This document shows, in pieces, positions 32,930 to 44,272 of a stretch of DNA of 64,000 nucleotides. The DNA comes from Kingdonia uniflora (Eukaryota; Streptophyta; Magnoliopsida; Ranunculales; Circaeasteraceae), in contig JACGCM010000933.1 in the NCBI GenBank assembly GCA_014058105.1, positions 434,001 to 498,000 of the forward strand. The letters run 5' to 3'. Positions within the stretch are counted from its first letter, which is position 1. Each line of letters starts with the position of its first letter. The notes below the pieces were generated by a model that saw nothing but the letters and a program-made list of their open reading frames with translations, ran no database searches and was not told the origin of the DNA. Made by a program: the position numbers and the translations under genes.

Positions 32930-34476
32930 GATGACTCACACTATACGATGTCAGAGCTCTATTTCCTTTTGCATACAATATTAAACTAGAAGCTTCTGTA
33001 TTTTCATATTTTTGTTTCTCAGTCCTTGTTTATCATACTTATAGTGATTGACGTCATTTTCTAAACTGTACAAATGTCTAAATTTATTCAAAATGTTTGC
33101 TAAAACAGTCTCAAAGTAGATTTGCCCCTATAAGTGGATCCGATTGACTTATATTATTTTTGTTACATTTAAACAATTATATTATTCATAAGACACACTT
33201 TACACAACGTCAATCACAACCTTGGTAACTTAAACAATGTCATCTAATCGCATTATTTATCGATCCTCAGATTTTCAAAATTCGATCTCACCTTCAGCAA
33301 TCAAACCAGCCCACTTCTCTTGATCTACTAAATCCTTCACCAATTTACAGAAGCACACCTCATAAAAAATAACAAGCATACTCACAAGGTCTCCTTGCAT
33401 CTAACCTTCGAACTCCTATTCCCTTAGCAACAGTTCAACATTATAACCATACAAACTCAAAGATCCTCTCACATACTTCAGCAATCTTTATAGTCAATTG
33501 TCCTTCCATGGCAAGACAAATCCTTTAAGATCGAGCCGTACCATCCCAATTTCTCCTATATTTTTCTTTTACGAATCCTACCAATATTTATATGTTTCTC
33601 ACACACTTTTCCCTCAAAAATGTGATTTTTACCTTGTATCTCGTAGCAGCAAACCCCAAATCTTAGGACCAATTAGTAAAACTTATCTCCTCATCAGTAT
33701 TTAAAATAGTCACTGTACTCGACCTTCCCTGCCACGAGTATTACCCCTTTTGGCCTGTAACAGCTCAAGTTTACATATTTCCTATAATTTCTATCACTCA
33801 CCTGTTAAGCATAAATCATTTATATTAGCACGAAATTATCAGTACATATTCATCTCAGTTTGAGCAATATTGCAACATTGCTTCATAACTTATCAACAGT
33901 TATTCAACTAACACCCAACACATTTCAAGTCGATTCAAGAAGTTTTCTATACACAGTTTCGCAAATATCAACTTTTATTCATATCAAAGATATTACATAC
34001 GATTTACAGATAACAAGTTTTTCAGACCATCGATCTCATGAATACAACGAACTGTTATTCGATCAGCACCAAACTCCAGGTACTTACATATAACAAGATT
34101 TTTTTTCTGTTTGTTTAAAGTCACAGGTCATTCAGGTACGCAGAGGTATCATGTCTTCCAGTTCTTCTTAATTGTGTAATTCTTCACCCTGATCCAAAGA
34201 AAACATTGGAACCAACAAAGATTTTCCGTCACATGACTCGGTTGAAGCCCAGTCGAACTCCAAGCAGAAACTATACAAGTAGTGGACTCAGTGTTGGCCC
34301 CCATAAAATAAGATGAAGGTCTTCTGAGTGCCAAAACACGATGGAATGCGTCAGCAGACACCCTCTTCTTGTTTTCCTGCTCTGCTGCCATCACCGCCTC
34401 TTCTATAACCACCACTATCGAAGAGTTGGTAGAGATGAAGAAGGCCTAACCTTAGAATCAATGACAACACAGAAAA
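32930..34476 (-). other. G1 region between the two antisense units
   Basis: Mostly AT-rich, non-coding; presumably promoter and 5' leader of the large antisense gene. A minus-strand stretch at 34415-34149 (EEAVMAAEQENKKR) may be a second exon of the short antisense protein. No clear regulatory motif can be pointed to. Confidence 0.4.
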
Positions 34477-34779
34477 TCAGCATATCTGCCCCGCATATAC
34501 ACCTTTCCCTACATATGAAGCCCTAACCCTGTCTTCCGCAAGAGTGCGGAGATAGGCCCAACGTTCCTCGCTTATCAAGACGAAGATATAAAATCTCCAC
34601 TTATAGTAGAAATCTTCTTCAGCTTCGACCGCTTCTTCTCCCGACAAGCCTTGGTAGGTCGGAGGAACAGGGGTTGGGATTGCCATTTCCAAAGAACAGT
34701 TACCAAAGTATTTCAACTTTAACCTCTACATTTCAGACGCAATCCTCTCTTTAAGAGCCATTCTCTGTGTTTTTACCAT
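34477..34779 (-). pseudogene. G1 short antisense ORF (conserved in G2, G3, G4)
   Basis: From ATG 34779 (minus) the frame reads MVKTQRMALKERI, a stop, then 'LKLKYFGNCSLEMAIPTPVP', 'EDFYYKWRFYIFVLISEERW' and YLRTLAEDRV. G2 has a matching protein at 37699-38049 (MVMTRTQAWESRIRRKMEEL, IRYFG, then IPIPVSPT). The arrangement (basic start, R-x-K-M-E-E-L, K-Y-F-G, P-I-P-x-P-V, two Y/W/F-rich helices) recurs in all Gypsy copies here. Function unknown. Confidence 0.6.
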
Positions 34780-35060
34780 CTCAAAAGAGTTACGAATGCA
34801 GGAATTGTTCCAAAGAATTACTACAGGTACTCTTTATATAACCCTAAATTTATTTTGCAGGTACGTTTTCCCAAGCGTCATCATTTATTACAGACCCGAC
34901 TATTCAAACACAACCATCACATACATCCGCATCATCATTTAATACCCATCACATCCCAATATCACGTAACTACCACCCAGTCAAATGCCATCATTGCACC
35001 GTTTTGAATTTAAAACTCTTATACATTCTTTCTTAACCAAAGTTACTTGTGACTTTGGTT

Positions 35061-35073
35061 GCGAGGGGGCGAT
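35061..35073 (+). promoter_or_regulatory. G1 polypurine tract
   Basis: GCGAGGGGGCGAT lies immediately before the 3' LTR start TGCAGGG, in the position of the plus-strand primer. Confidence 0.6.
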
Positions 35074-35651
35074 TGCAGGGACTTATCCCTCAATCTTACT
35101 CATAATCGAGCTCTTGCAGTTCAATTTACCTCCATCTTAGGCTCACACAATTTTAACACTTAACACTTCAGTCAAACATTCCAACCAGCCTCACGAACTA
35201 CTCAAGAACGTGGGACGAGCTAAACCCGAAAAACGTTATTCAGTCAAAGACACCTGCCTCCCACGAACTTGTTAGTTATTCAGTTAATCGCCACAAACCA
35301 TATTATTTGGAAAATGCGTTCTAGCACGATGAAGAGCTGTGGAGAAGCCTATATAAAGGAAAAGTTCCAGAAGAGACAGGGACCCGAAAAATTACTCAAA
35401 CTTCATATTTACGAGATCAAAAGTATTTCTAGATTCTAGAGATTACTTCTAATAAAGATATCCACTCCAAGCAATATAGATGCTTTTACAAAAATCTTTC
35501 ATACGAGGTCATTGTTTTTTACCTTTTCAAAGGTTTTCCATGCTAAAAATACTTATTTCCAATTCTTTCTTTATATTAGAGCATTGATGCATGTTTATTG
35601 TGTGATTGCTAATTCCTGATCATATCGAGCTTACGGAATTTGGCCATTACA
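35074..35651 (+). repeat. G1 3' LTR
   Basis: 578 bp, TGCAGGG...CCATTACA, followed by AGAAC (35652-35656). It is 33 bp longer than the 5' copy, partly from an insert near 35395-35440. Confidence 0.9.
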
Positions 35652-35656
35652 AGAAC

Positions 35657-36135
35657 GAAGCGCGAAAATCGACAAACGAAGAACAAACAACAAAGACAAG
35701 ATTTACCTGGAAGAAAAAATTGGAAAACCCTTTCAGATGAAATATTACTCCCCGTAAACAATTCACTATTAATTAAACAGGTTACAATCGATCTCTCAAG
35801 CTTCCTTGAAGCTTCAATGAATCTCACAAGCCCTATTTTATCTCTAAGATTAAATTCACCTTAGATTTCCTAAGAAATACTCTAATTATCCCTTATATAC
35901 TTGGGAGGACATTACATGAGTTAAGACTCAAAGTACAAATCACGAGGTAAGCAAACAGCCAAAGTTTATTCGAACAGGCCTCTGTCTGAGACTTCTATTC
36001 AAAGAAAGATTAAAGTCTATTCGAACATAACACTATAAAATCACCCGAATGATTTCTTCCTTCGTCTTCGATTCTCGTTCGTCCCACAAAATCCAATGAA
36101 CATCTACGAACATAATTTAAGTTTATTCCACAATA
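35657..36135 (-). repeat. Copia C1 5' LTR, outer part
   Basis: Continues the LTR cut at 24083: 'acgaagaacaaacaac', 'ttacatgagtta', ending CACAATA opposite CTCAACA in the other LTR. CCAAG at 36136-36140 is the Copia target duplication. It is shorter than the 3' LTR by loss of part of the 'attcgaacagac' region. Confidence 0.85.
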
Positions 36136-36629
36136 CCAAGGAATTGGAAGTAACTTGGTGCAAAAGAAGAAAACAAATTTTTAAATCAAGAAACAAATAA
36201 ACTTAGAAAATTCCGATTGGGCTGAAAATTTATAAAGATTTAGGAAATTTATTGATCGATTTTATACATTTTTTCATAATTTTCTAAAATGTATATTTTT
36301 GGGAATAAAATATGAAAGTCGGTGATAACTGGCAATTTTGGACTTTCCAATTTAGAAGTAGGTTTTAGGATTCTTATGATCTATAAATAAAAGTTCTTGC
36401 TTCTCTCTACATACAGCTTCTTAGAGAGAAAACTGACTTTGTAAGAGAACAGGAGCTTGAAGAATTAAAGATGATCTTTGGTTACTTTGGAGCTTTTTTT
36501 CAGTTATAAGTTTTAATTACTCAATAAAAGTCTTAATTTAATTGCTTTCTTCTTGTCTTCTTTCTTTGTACTAAAGTTAAGAATATGAGTAGCTAAATTA
36601 CTTGCTAGGGTGAGCATGGAACCACCATT
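36136..36629. other. Host sequence between Copia C1 and Gypsy G2
   Basis: Contains a TATA-like ctataaataaaag (36380) followed by a CT-rich stretch and 'aataaaagtc' at 36522, an LTR- or promoter-like layout, but no edges can be found. It joins 10595 on the left and 62770 on the right once C1 and G2 are removed. Its last five bases, CCATT, are the G2 target duplication. Confidence 0.45.
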
Positions 36630-37362
36630 TGTAATAGCCTAATTCTGGGATCCAGACTTAGCCTTTACACCAGATGTAATCAGAATATTAATAAGAACTA
36701 ACACGACAATTGAGTGTAGAAAACCTTTGAATAGGTTAATAACCACGACCTCTCTTAAGAATTTTAGAAAGAGAGATCTTATTGAGAATGCTAGTTATTA
36801 CAATGAGTACTCTGGATCTATGGAGTAAGAATTTTTCTGTATCGAATTGCCCGTCCATAATTTGTAGTTCTCTGGTCCAATATATAGGTCTTATAATATA
36901 ACTGTTTGATGACCATTAAGATTGTTAATTGTGGATGGTACAAAGTATATGTAGGATATTCTTTAACCAGATGATGTAACGTCCTAACCTTTGTTGCTGT
37001 ACAGCGGCTCTATTGATGACTGTATTTTTGCATAAATCAAACTATTGCTATGGAGGTCGAAAGTGATGACTTGAACTGAGAAATATTGAATATGTTTTTA
37101 GTAGTGCTTCCTGTGTGCTAATGAGGTCGAGGATGAATCTTTAGTTCGAGATACGAAATAAGTTATTACATGACGGTTCTTAACCAATAGCACGAGGAAC
37201 CTCATGGATGAGTAGTGTTGGTTGAGAAATTCATGTTATATTTGCTTCTTGACATTTCTATCTTTGAATCTTTTTATTCCACATGCTCTGTTGGTGAGAT
37301 CGAAAGTTCGTATGTTGTGCGAAGATGAAGCATAAGCTTGAGATGCAGAATACACTGCGACA
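36630..37362 (-). repeat. G2 3' LTR
   Basis: 733 bp, TGTAATAGCC...GCGACA, matching 62037-62764 throughout, including 'ttagcctttacaccagatg' and the inverted repeat at 37177-37228. Confidence 0.9.
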
Positions 37363-37698
37363 ACCACCCCTTCAGCCAGCAGTACGAGAAACATTATAGG
37401 CGAGTGGTGTTGGTTGAGAAGTGTCATTAATTATTGTAGTTAATATCTGAGACTCATTTCGAATATAAATACAAAAGTATCTTGTTTGTGCCATTTGGGT
37501 TTCCCAGAGCCAATGGTTATAGTCAATGCAATTTCATGGGAAATCTTACTGATGTTGGGAATTTGGAGAGTTGCCTTTAATGTTGAGCATAGTATAAAGA
37601 GGGTCTTGACTTGTGCATGATGAACCAAGTCTTCTTCTTGGGTCTTCTTTTGTATTTTGCTGTGGAAAACTTGCTTATTGTAATTTGGTAATTTCTAA
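37363..37698 (+). other. G2 region between 3' LTR and antisense ORFs
   Basis: Starts with a degenerate extra copy (37371-37420) of the hairpin sequence found inside the LTR. The rest is probably the promoter and leader of the plus-strand short ORF, with a CTATG/TATAAAG-like box near 37590. Confidence 0.45.
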
Positions 37699-38049
37699 GT
37701 GTTGGAGAACATGGTGATGACAAGGACTCAGGCTTGGGAATCGAGGATTCGTAGGAAGATGGAAGAATTGTGCATTAGGTATTTTGGATACCAACCGTTG
37801 CATCTGCCAATACCAATTCCTGTATCTCCCACCGACCATCATATGTCATATGAAAAAGTGATGGAGGCGGGGGATGATTATTATCAGATGGTGGATTTCC
37901 ACTATATGCTGATATTTGTGGCAGAGCACCGAAATAGCCTTTGGTTGCTAGTAGAGGAGGCTGTTACAACTGAAGATGAAGCAGCAGACGTTCGCCAGAG
38001 GGAGTCTCATCAGTACCCTTCTAATGAGTGGGTCTTATTAAGGAAATGA
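37699..38049 (+). CDS. G2 short antisense ORF, 116 codons, open
   Basis: An intact frame starting MLENMVMTRTQAW, or at the internal MVMTRTQAW. It contains 'SRIRRKMEELCIRYFGYQPL', 'LPIPIPVSPTDHHMSYEKV', then EAGDDYYQMVDFHYMLIFVA and a charged tail. It is the sense-strand counterpart of the G1 sequence at 34477-34779 and is related to the G3 and G4 units. It has no known domain. Its being open in an otherwise broken element is notable but the frame is short. Confidence 0.6.
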   Translation: MLENMVMTRTQAWESRIRRKMEELCIRYFGYQPLHLPIPIPVSPTDHHMSYEKVMEAGDDYYQMVDFHYMLIFVAEHRNSLWLLVEEAVTTEDEAADVRQRESHQYPSNEWVLLRK

Positions 38050-38249
38050 GGTCTTCCATCTATCTCTAGCATGCGAGAAGGTGGGGGTTATGGTGGAAGA
38101 GGTGGGAGGATGCAGAGGATCATTTTCTTCCATGAACCATAGATTTTTGGCCATAAAGAAGATCTTTCATCTGTTATTTCTAGTTTTGACTGTTTCCCAG
38201 ATCTTGTAGCATGGGATCAGGGTTTGGAAGTTACTTTAGTATTTTATCA

Positions 38250-41200
38250 TGTTTTCTGCTGATTCCTGTATAGTGATTTATCTAGGCCGAAATTCTTTAA
38301 CTTTCAATCTGCGGGTAGACCATGGAACAACCACTTTGTGTGGGTCGAGGGTAACTATATGCAAGTTCTAGATGAACCAGCGCTCGAACTAAACCATAGA
38401 TATTATAACCCGAGTAAGTAATGTATACCAATCTTTAAATAACCAATATCTTGTCTTTGATCTGTTACTTAGTGCTATGTTCTTTGTTTTTGGCAGAGCC
38501 CAAGCCCTTCTTATATACACCAGATAAGACCAGCCTGTTTGACTGTGTTGGTTGAGATCTGGGTGAATTAAAACAGGTACTCAGTGAGTTGGGTATCCAT
38601 AGAGATAAAATGGTTGATTCTGTAGCGCCCAAAGTTCATCGAGCTCAAGAGAAACGAGTTATGGATGAGGGAAAAACTACCGAGACCACTGCAGATATGC
38701 TGAGTCCTTCACCTTCTGTACCTTAGACTGCCACGCGAACTACTTGGAATGTCTGCAAGCCAGTGCAGCAGAGTAGCTCTGTTACTGGGGTTGTGATTAT
38801 ACTATAAGTGATCGTAAAAGCTGTGTCTGGTGGTGTAGAGGAAAAACTTAAAGTAAGCATATCTACTCCTGGGGAGGTTGGGAAGGGTAATTTAAAGAAG
38901 AAACGGCATGAAGAGGAGAGCAGTCACTGCACTAACCCTCATGTCGCAGCCAGAATGAAAGAATTAGAGCAGAAGTATTGTCGTATGGTTGGGACGCACC
39001 CGCAGCAGCTCAAAGATGAGTATCTTGAGCATACGTTCGTGGTAGGTGTTTAAAAATTGTTAATTGATCGAACTAAGAATATGTGCTGGACTAACTCTTC
39101 CTTTATGTTGTTTGTACTGGCAGCTCTCAACGCTGCTGAAGGAGGCAAGACAATGCTTGGACAAGAGGAGCTAGGAGTATGATGCTTTGATGGTAAAGTT
39201 CGAGGCTCAGTCAGCTCGCATGAAAGAGCTAGAAGATGAACTCCTCTTAGAGAAGGAGCAGAGGGCTGCAGAGGCTGCCAAAATGCTGGGTGTTTGCGTC
39301 GAAGTATGACAAGCTTATGATGGATTTGGTTACAGCAGCCTTAGTGGAAAGAAACCACTTTATCCAATCCTATTATAAATTTGGATTAAGTACGGATGAT
39401 GTGGAACTATCCCGGAGTGGTAGATATGAGAAGATAGTGCTTCCTTCAGCGTTTGAAGAGGCAAAAATGGCTGATTATGCTGTTATTTTTTTGAAGAAAG
39501 TGTTAGGCCTACCTTTAGGACGTACAGAGGCAGTCAAATCTACTAAGCAAACATTGGACCCTCTATTGGAATGTACGGAAACAGCTCCTCCTCTAGAGCA
39601 GATGTTGAAATCTCCCTCTGAGGCAGATATTTGCAAGAACCTTTAACCGTTCTGTGGTATCCTGTCTTATGTTTTGTAGCTCGCTTGATTTGGATATGAA
39701 GTACTATGTATAATTGTACACTATTTTTATTTGGAGTTATATTTGAAATATGCTTTTCATGAATGATTTTATTATAACAATATATTTGTACTCTGTATAG
39801 GATATATAGAGATTGGGAAAAATAAACTCTGAACTGGAAAGGTCGTTAGGTAGAGCAAGGATTCTATGGCTCGTATTCAACAGGTACTTAATAAAGCTGA
39901 ATATGAGATAAGGAATTTTAAACTGAATTCAGAGAAAACTTTTAAAAACTATATGATATCCAATGTAGATATGCTAAGATAAACATAGAAATGGATGATA
40001 TATTAAGGAAGGAAGAGGAAATGGCGTCATTGTATGTTAAAACCACTGACATTGTATTTTGAGGTCAAAGTAGATAGTGAATGAGGGTTAAAAGAAGCTT
40101 ATGTAGACCTTTTGAAGGAGAGAGGTGTGGTTCTAGACCAAGCTCGAGTTATGTTTTTAGCTCAAGAAGTACGTAATCGTCATAGTTAAGAAGCGAAAAA
40201 GTATTCTACTCGAGCTGGTGTGCCAGTTATATGGGGTGATGTAAAACCATTATCTAATGCATTTGACTTTATGTAGGATCGGAGGGTTATGAGAATTGTA
40301 TTTTTCAGAATAAGGAAAGAGCAAATGGAGGTTCAAAAATGTTTAGAGGTTGAATTAAAGGGGTTACAGGATGAGTTATTACAATATGAGGGTCAATAAA
40401 TGACTTTAGCAACACGATTGTTTAAAGAAGTAGCTATTCGAATGAAGGTAGAAGCGGATTTGAGGGTTTTAGGTGTATTACAGAAAGACACGCGTCAACG
40501 GATGCATGCTACGCAAATTACATTTAAGGATCATCTATATCCATTGTGAGCAAAGGTGGCTGCTCAAACAAAATATGAACGTCATATAGACAGTATTATT
40601 GATTTTTATAGGGGAGAACTATCTATGGTAGAGAACAAATTTAGGAAGTTCGTTACATGGTGTCAGAAGGATTTTGATGTAGAGAACGCCAAGGTAGAGA
40701 ATATGTGGTTTACCAAAGGTGACAAGCCCATTCCGAGGTTGAGGGAACTATCATCAGAAGAGGGCGAGGAGGAGATCGAAAGCCTGATTCCCCGATCGCG
40801 GCGAAAATAATGTCCGCAGGAGGTGGTGGCCTTTACCACTCCGAAAGATGTTCAAATGACAAACAAAAAGAGTTCGAGAGATAAAGGGTAGTCTTCTCAT
40901 TCCTTGAAGAATCGAAAATAGGGTACTCTCGATTCTCTTTACCATCCCTGCATATGTGTTAGATCATTATATACTGTTATTGATGATAAATGTAATTTAT
41001 TCTCTGTGATGACAAATAAAATAATATATCGATATTATTCAGATACCATGTTCTTGTTTTAGATTTGTTAATTGTGAAATATAATCTGTTGGTGCAATCA
41101 AATTGTTTATGAATGTAAACTGGGATGTCAGGTAGAATTTGTAGCTGCTCAAAGTCAGTGTGACATTTTACGCGCCCATAACAAACAGCTGACCATTGAG

Positions 41201-42340
41201 CTAAGTTCAAGTCAGGTCATACTAAAACTTATTACTGAATTAGTAGAGAGAATGAAGGTGGAAGTGGTAAAAGAGTGAGATGCTGGAACTCGATTGTCTG
41301 AGGATCTGCAGATGAAAAAGGTTAATCAAGCCAACGGACTAAGAAAAATAGAGGATCTAAGGGACATTATAAGAAAGAAAGAGGCAGAATTGATAGGTAG
41401 CTTGGGCCAGTAGGGAGCGGAGTTGACATCAGCTTGATTTTGATTCTCAGAGCTGCTGGCAGACATAGAGGTAGAAGGTAAGAATGTGAAAGACTTGCAA
41501 TTTCAAGTGAATGTACTCGAAGCGGAGGCAGCTGAGATGCAAGCGCGAGCTTTTAAGTACGAAGTGTGGCTAGTCGCTGACATTTTGATAAAGAAAATGG
41601 AAGAGGCTCGTAATAGACAAAACAAAAATATAAATGGTGCTTGGAACGAAGTAGTCGCGCTGGAGCATACCGTATTAGGATTGGAGCTAAATGCCTTAGA
41701 GCACCTGGATGAAAATACAAAACTGAGGGATGTGAGCACAAAGTTAGATGCGGACTTATTTCAGGCAGAGATACGTCTTGATGAAAGAAGGGTAGAGTAG
41801 GAGAATCGTGATGCAGAACTTGAGCGGTTATTGTCTCTGATCTATCATATGGATGAGTTTATGACAGTACTAGAGTCTCGGAATGCTACTGTGTTGTTAA
41901 TGAAGTATCAAGTAGAGGAGCGGTGCAAGCATTTGAAAAGTTCACTGCGGGAGGCTCAAGCTAAGCTCAGCGAGCTTATTCTGCCTAACTAGGTAAAAAC
42001 TGAAATAGGTAGTATGTACGAGAGAGATATGACAACAATGATTTCCTTCTTTATGTTAGAGTTCTAGAGATTGGAAAAAGAGAGCGAGTGTGCATGATGT
42101 TACCGTTGGCAAAAGTGTAGAGTGCGACATAGAGGTGATACGGTGTAATAAGTATCTAGGTCCCATGATAGCCAAAATTGGGGTTTTTAGACAGTGTATG
42201 GTTAGAGATGGAAAGAAGATCATAACTGGAAGGATGCCAGAGTTTATGCGTCAAAGGTTGTACGTACGTCGTACACCTGATATTGCGGGACCCTTTAATA
42301 TAGGTGACAGCTCGAGTGATAGCTCTAGCGGGGAGTAACA
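38250..42340 (+). pseudogene. G2 antisense multi-exon coiled-coil gene(s)
   Basis: Blocks on the plus strand include WNNHFVWVEGNYMQVLDEPA, an intron 38414-38496 (GTAAG...GGCAG), then KPKPFLYTPDKTSLFDCVG, a Lys/Ser-rich stretch (38808-39053), a helix-rich block at 39290-39646 ('YDKLMMDLVTAALVERNHFI'), and two coiled-coil/acidic ends, 40556-40810 (ending 'LSSEEGEEEIESLIPRSR') and 41486-42338 (ending GDSSSDSSSGE). The duplication of the coiled-coil part suggests two related genes or an internal duplication. Several stops break it. The first block is homologous to the G3 region at 47600-48060. Confidence 0.6.
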
Positions 42341-42479
42341 ATTGAGGGGATGCGCTATGTATACTAATACGTATATTGTATATGAGTAGGAATGTCTAGA
42401 ATGATGATTTACTGACCTTTTGTTACATGCATGATGTTGTATAGGATGGTTCTCTGTAGTTTATCGATCGTAGGGGGGC

Positions 42480-42960
42480 ATAGGTGGTTGATCGGTTTGG
42501 CCTAAGCAATAAATGATCTATAATGTATTAGATGATCTGTTTGGCCAAAGCAACAAATGATCTGTAATATAATAGATGATCAGTTTGGCCGTAGTAACAA
42601 ACGGTCAGTAATGTAATAGACGATTAGTTTGGCCATAGCACCAAATGATCGGTAATGTAATAGATGATCAGTTTGGCCGTAGAAACAAGTGATCTAAAAT
42701 ATAATAGATGATCGGTTTGGCCAAAGCAACAAACAATCTATTATATAATAGATGAATAGTTTAGCGTAGTAACAAGCAATTTGTAATGTAATAGATGATC
42801 AGTTTGGTTGTAGCAACAAACGACCTATAATATAATAGATGATCGGTTTGGCCGTAGCTACAAACGATCTGTAATGTAATAGATGATCGGTTTGGCCAAA
42901 GTAGCAAACGACCTATAATATAATAGATGATCAGCTTGGCCGAAGCAACAAATAATCTGT
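42480..42960 (-). repeat. G2 tandem repeat array, 44-bp unit, about 11 copies
   Basis: Units such as 'gatgatcagtttggccgtag' followed by a caacaaa and a 'gtaatgtaata' part repeat with period 44 (for example starts at 42531 and 42575). Copies differ by a few bases. It lies in the same place relative to integrase and antisense gene as the arrays of G1 and G3 but has a different sequence and length. Confidence 0.85.
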
Positions 42961-43299
42961 AACCTGCATATCAAAGTACTTGTTGGATATATTAGTAAAG
43001 TACTATAGTCTAGAGCAATCGAGCATAAGTATTTCATTGGTGTAAGATTAACGTACGATGAATGTGTTAGATAGTGTACTATGTAAAGTAGTAGAAAGTA
43101 CTCAGATGCATTTGGATCGAGCATAAGCCTTTTATTAATGTAAGATCGTCATACAAGATGATAGATTGAAAAAGTACATTATGATGGATTTTTATCGGTG
43201 ATACAATTTCAATCTCCTCGTGTTCCAAGGATTTGGGATTCAATCTCCATGTTCAGTGGCGAGATCGTAAGAACCAAGGCCACTTTTTCTGATGATAAC
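42961..43299. other. G2 spacer between array and integrase end
   Basis: AT-rich, with 'gatcgagcataag' type words occurring twice (about 43016 and 43116). No coding sequence. Confidence 0.45.
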
Positions 43300-43538
43300 A
43301 AAATGACCTTTCTAATTTTCAGACAGCTTCCCAATAGTTGCTTCCTTTATATGTTTGAGAAATTCTCGTAGCGCGAGATCTTTAATTTTAAACTCTCTGT
43401 GACGAACGCGCTTGTTATAAGATTGGGCTAGAGCTTGGTGGTATCTTCCTAAATTTATGATTTCTCTATCTCTAGTTTCTTTAATCCAATTCATATTATA
43501 TGCCAATTGGTACTAATTCTCTTCATCCGTCATGCTAT
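43300..43538 (-). pseudogene. G2 integrase, C-terminal end
   Basis: Minus-strand 'MAYNMNWIKETRDREIINLG' followed by RYHQALAQSYNKRVRHREFK and IKDLALREF. This continues the integrase frame left at 56888 and matches the corresponding ends in G1 and G3 (R-Y-H...Y-N-x-R-V-R-x-R-x-F). Five bases GCTAT (43534-43538) form the left G3 duplication. Confidence 0.8.
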
Positions 43539-44272
43539 TGTTGGGGCCTAACTTCTTTCAGAAGGTAATTTGACTCTTACAACTCTGGGGGAACCCTCAA
43601 TCAGAGGAATGCAAGCAGATAATCTAAAGCATGAACAATCTAAAGATAAAATACTTGTGTAGAAGCCCAAATTGGATGCTCATCGACCTCTGATGAGGAT
43701 TTTTAAGAGTATCTTTATTACTGATGAGTAATCAAAGGTTCGAATACTGGGTTTTACAGGGTGGTCGAAGGTAAACTGCAAAGGGTTTAGGGAGAATTTT
43801 TCTAACCCTCCCTTAGTTCCCTATCTCTCCTATTTATAGAACATAGGATGGCTGAGTCACCAAGGTTAGGTCAGAATACAAGGGTACTGTCTGGATATCC
43901 CAGCAGGGGTATGGGCATCGGACATGTCTATATTGTCACTGTAATAGCTATTGGAGATGTCTCTGTACTTAGGTACTGCGGCAGTGGTTGGGCCTGTCAC
44001 TGTAGTTGCAAGGACCAATTACTGCGCCGTCTTGTCTAACAAGATGGATGCATGTCCCATCATATTTTAACCATGTACAGATATGGTCGAAGGGTTTTTA
44101 TTGCGATGTGTATAGTCCGTCCTCGAGGCTTGTTTAGAGTCAAAGCTTTGCCTTCAGGGGATCTTTGGAAGGCTTGTTTTGAAGATTGAATAGACTTCGA
44201 TATATTTGAGTAGACTATAAAGTAGCATTGATGTGTCTGAGTGGGGTTGAAGGTTGCAAGTAGGCTACTACA
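43539..44272 (-). repeat. G3 3' LTR
   Basis: 734 bp, TGTTGGGGCC...CTACTACA. It aligns without length difference to 56154-56887. It contains 'ctcctatttataga', which on the minus strand is a TATA-like box. Confidence 0.9.

Larger units (their letters stand above)
24084..35651 (+). mobile_element. Ty3/Gypsy element G1 (Tat lineage) with antisense gene
   Basis: Flanked by AGAAC at 24079-24083 and 35652-35656 (perfect 5-bp duplication). Long terminal repeats lie at 24084-24628 and 35074-35651. It carries a gag remnant, a deletion that removes the protease and most of RT, then RNase H, a second archaeal-type RNase H, integrase, a 161-bp tandem repeat array, and a multi-exon gene on the opposite strand. 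Two RNase H domains and antisense frames before the 3' LTR are features of the Tat clade (Ogre/Retand type). Confidence 0.9.
10596..36135 (-). mobile_element. Ty1/Copia LTR retrotransposon (C1), host of two further insertions
   Basis: The element runs on the minus strand: 5' LTR at the right, gag, protease, integrase, reverse transcriptase, RNase H, and 3' LTR at the left. Domain order (integrase before RT) defines Copia. CCAAG at 10591-10595 and 36136-36140 is a perfect 5-bp duplication. A tRNA-iMet primer site lies next to the 5' LTR. Two later insertions split it: a CACTA-like element (12306-21110) in the RT domain and Gypsy G1 (24084-35651) in the 5' LTR. Without these the element is about 5.2 kb, a normal Copia size. 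All frames are damaged. Confidence 0.9.

Noticed and set aside
42480..42960. A CRISPR-like regular repeat array
   Set aside because: The 44-bp units are contiguous and similar along their whole length, with no spacers of unique sequence, and the window is clearly plant DNA. It is a tandem array inside a Gypsy element.
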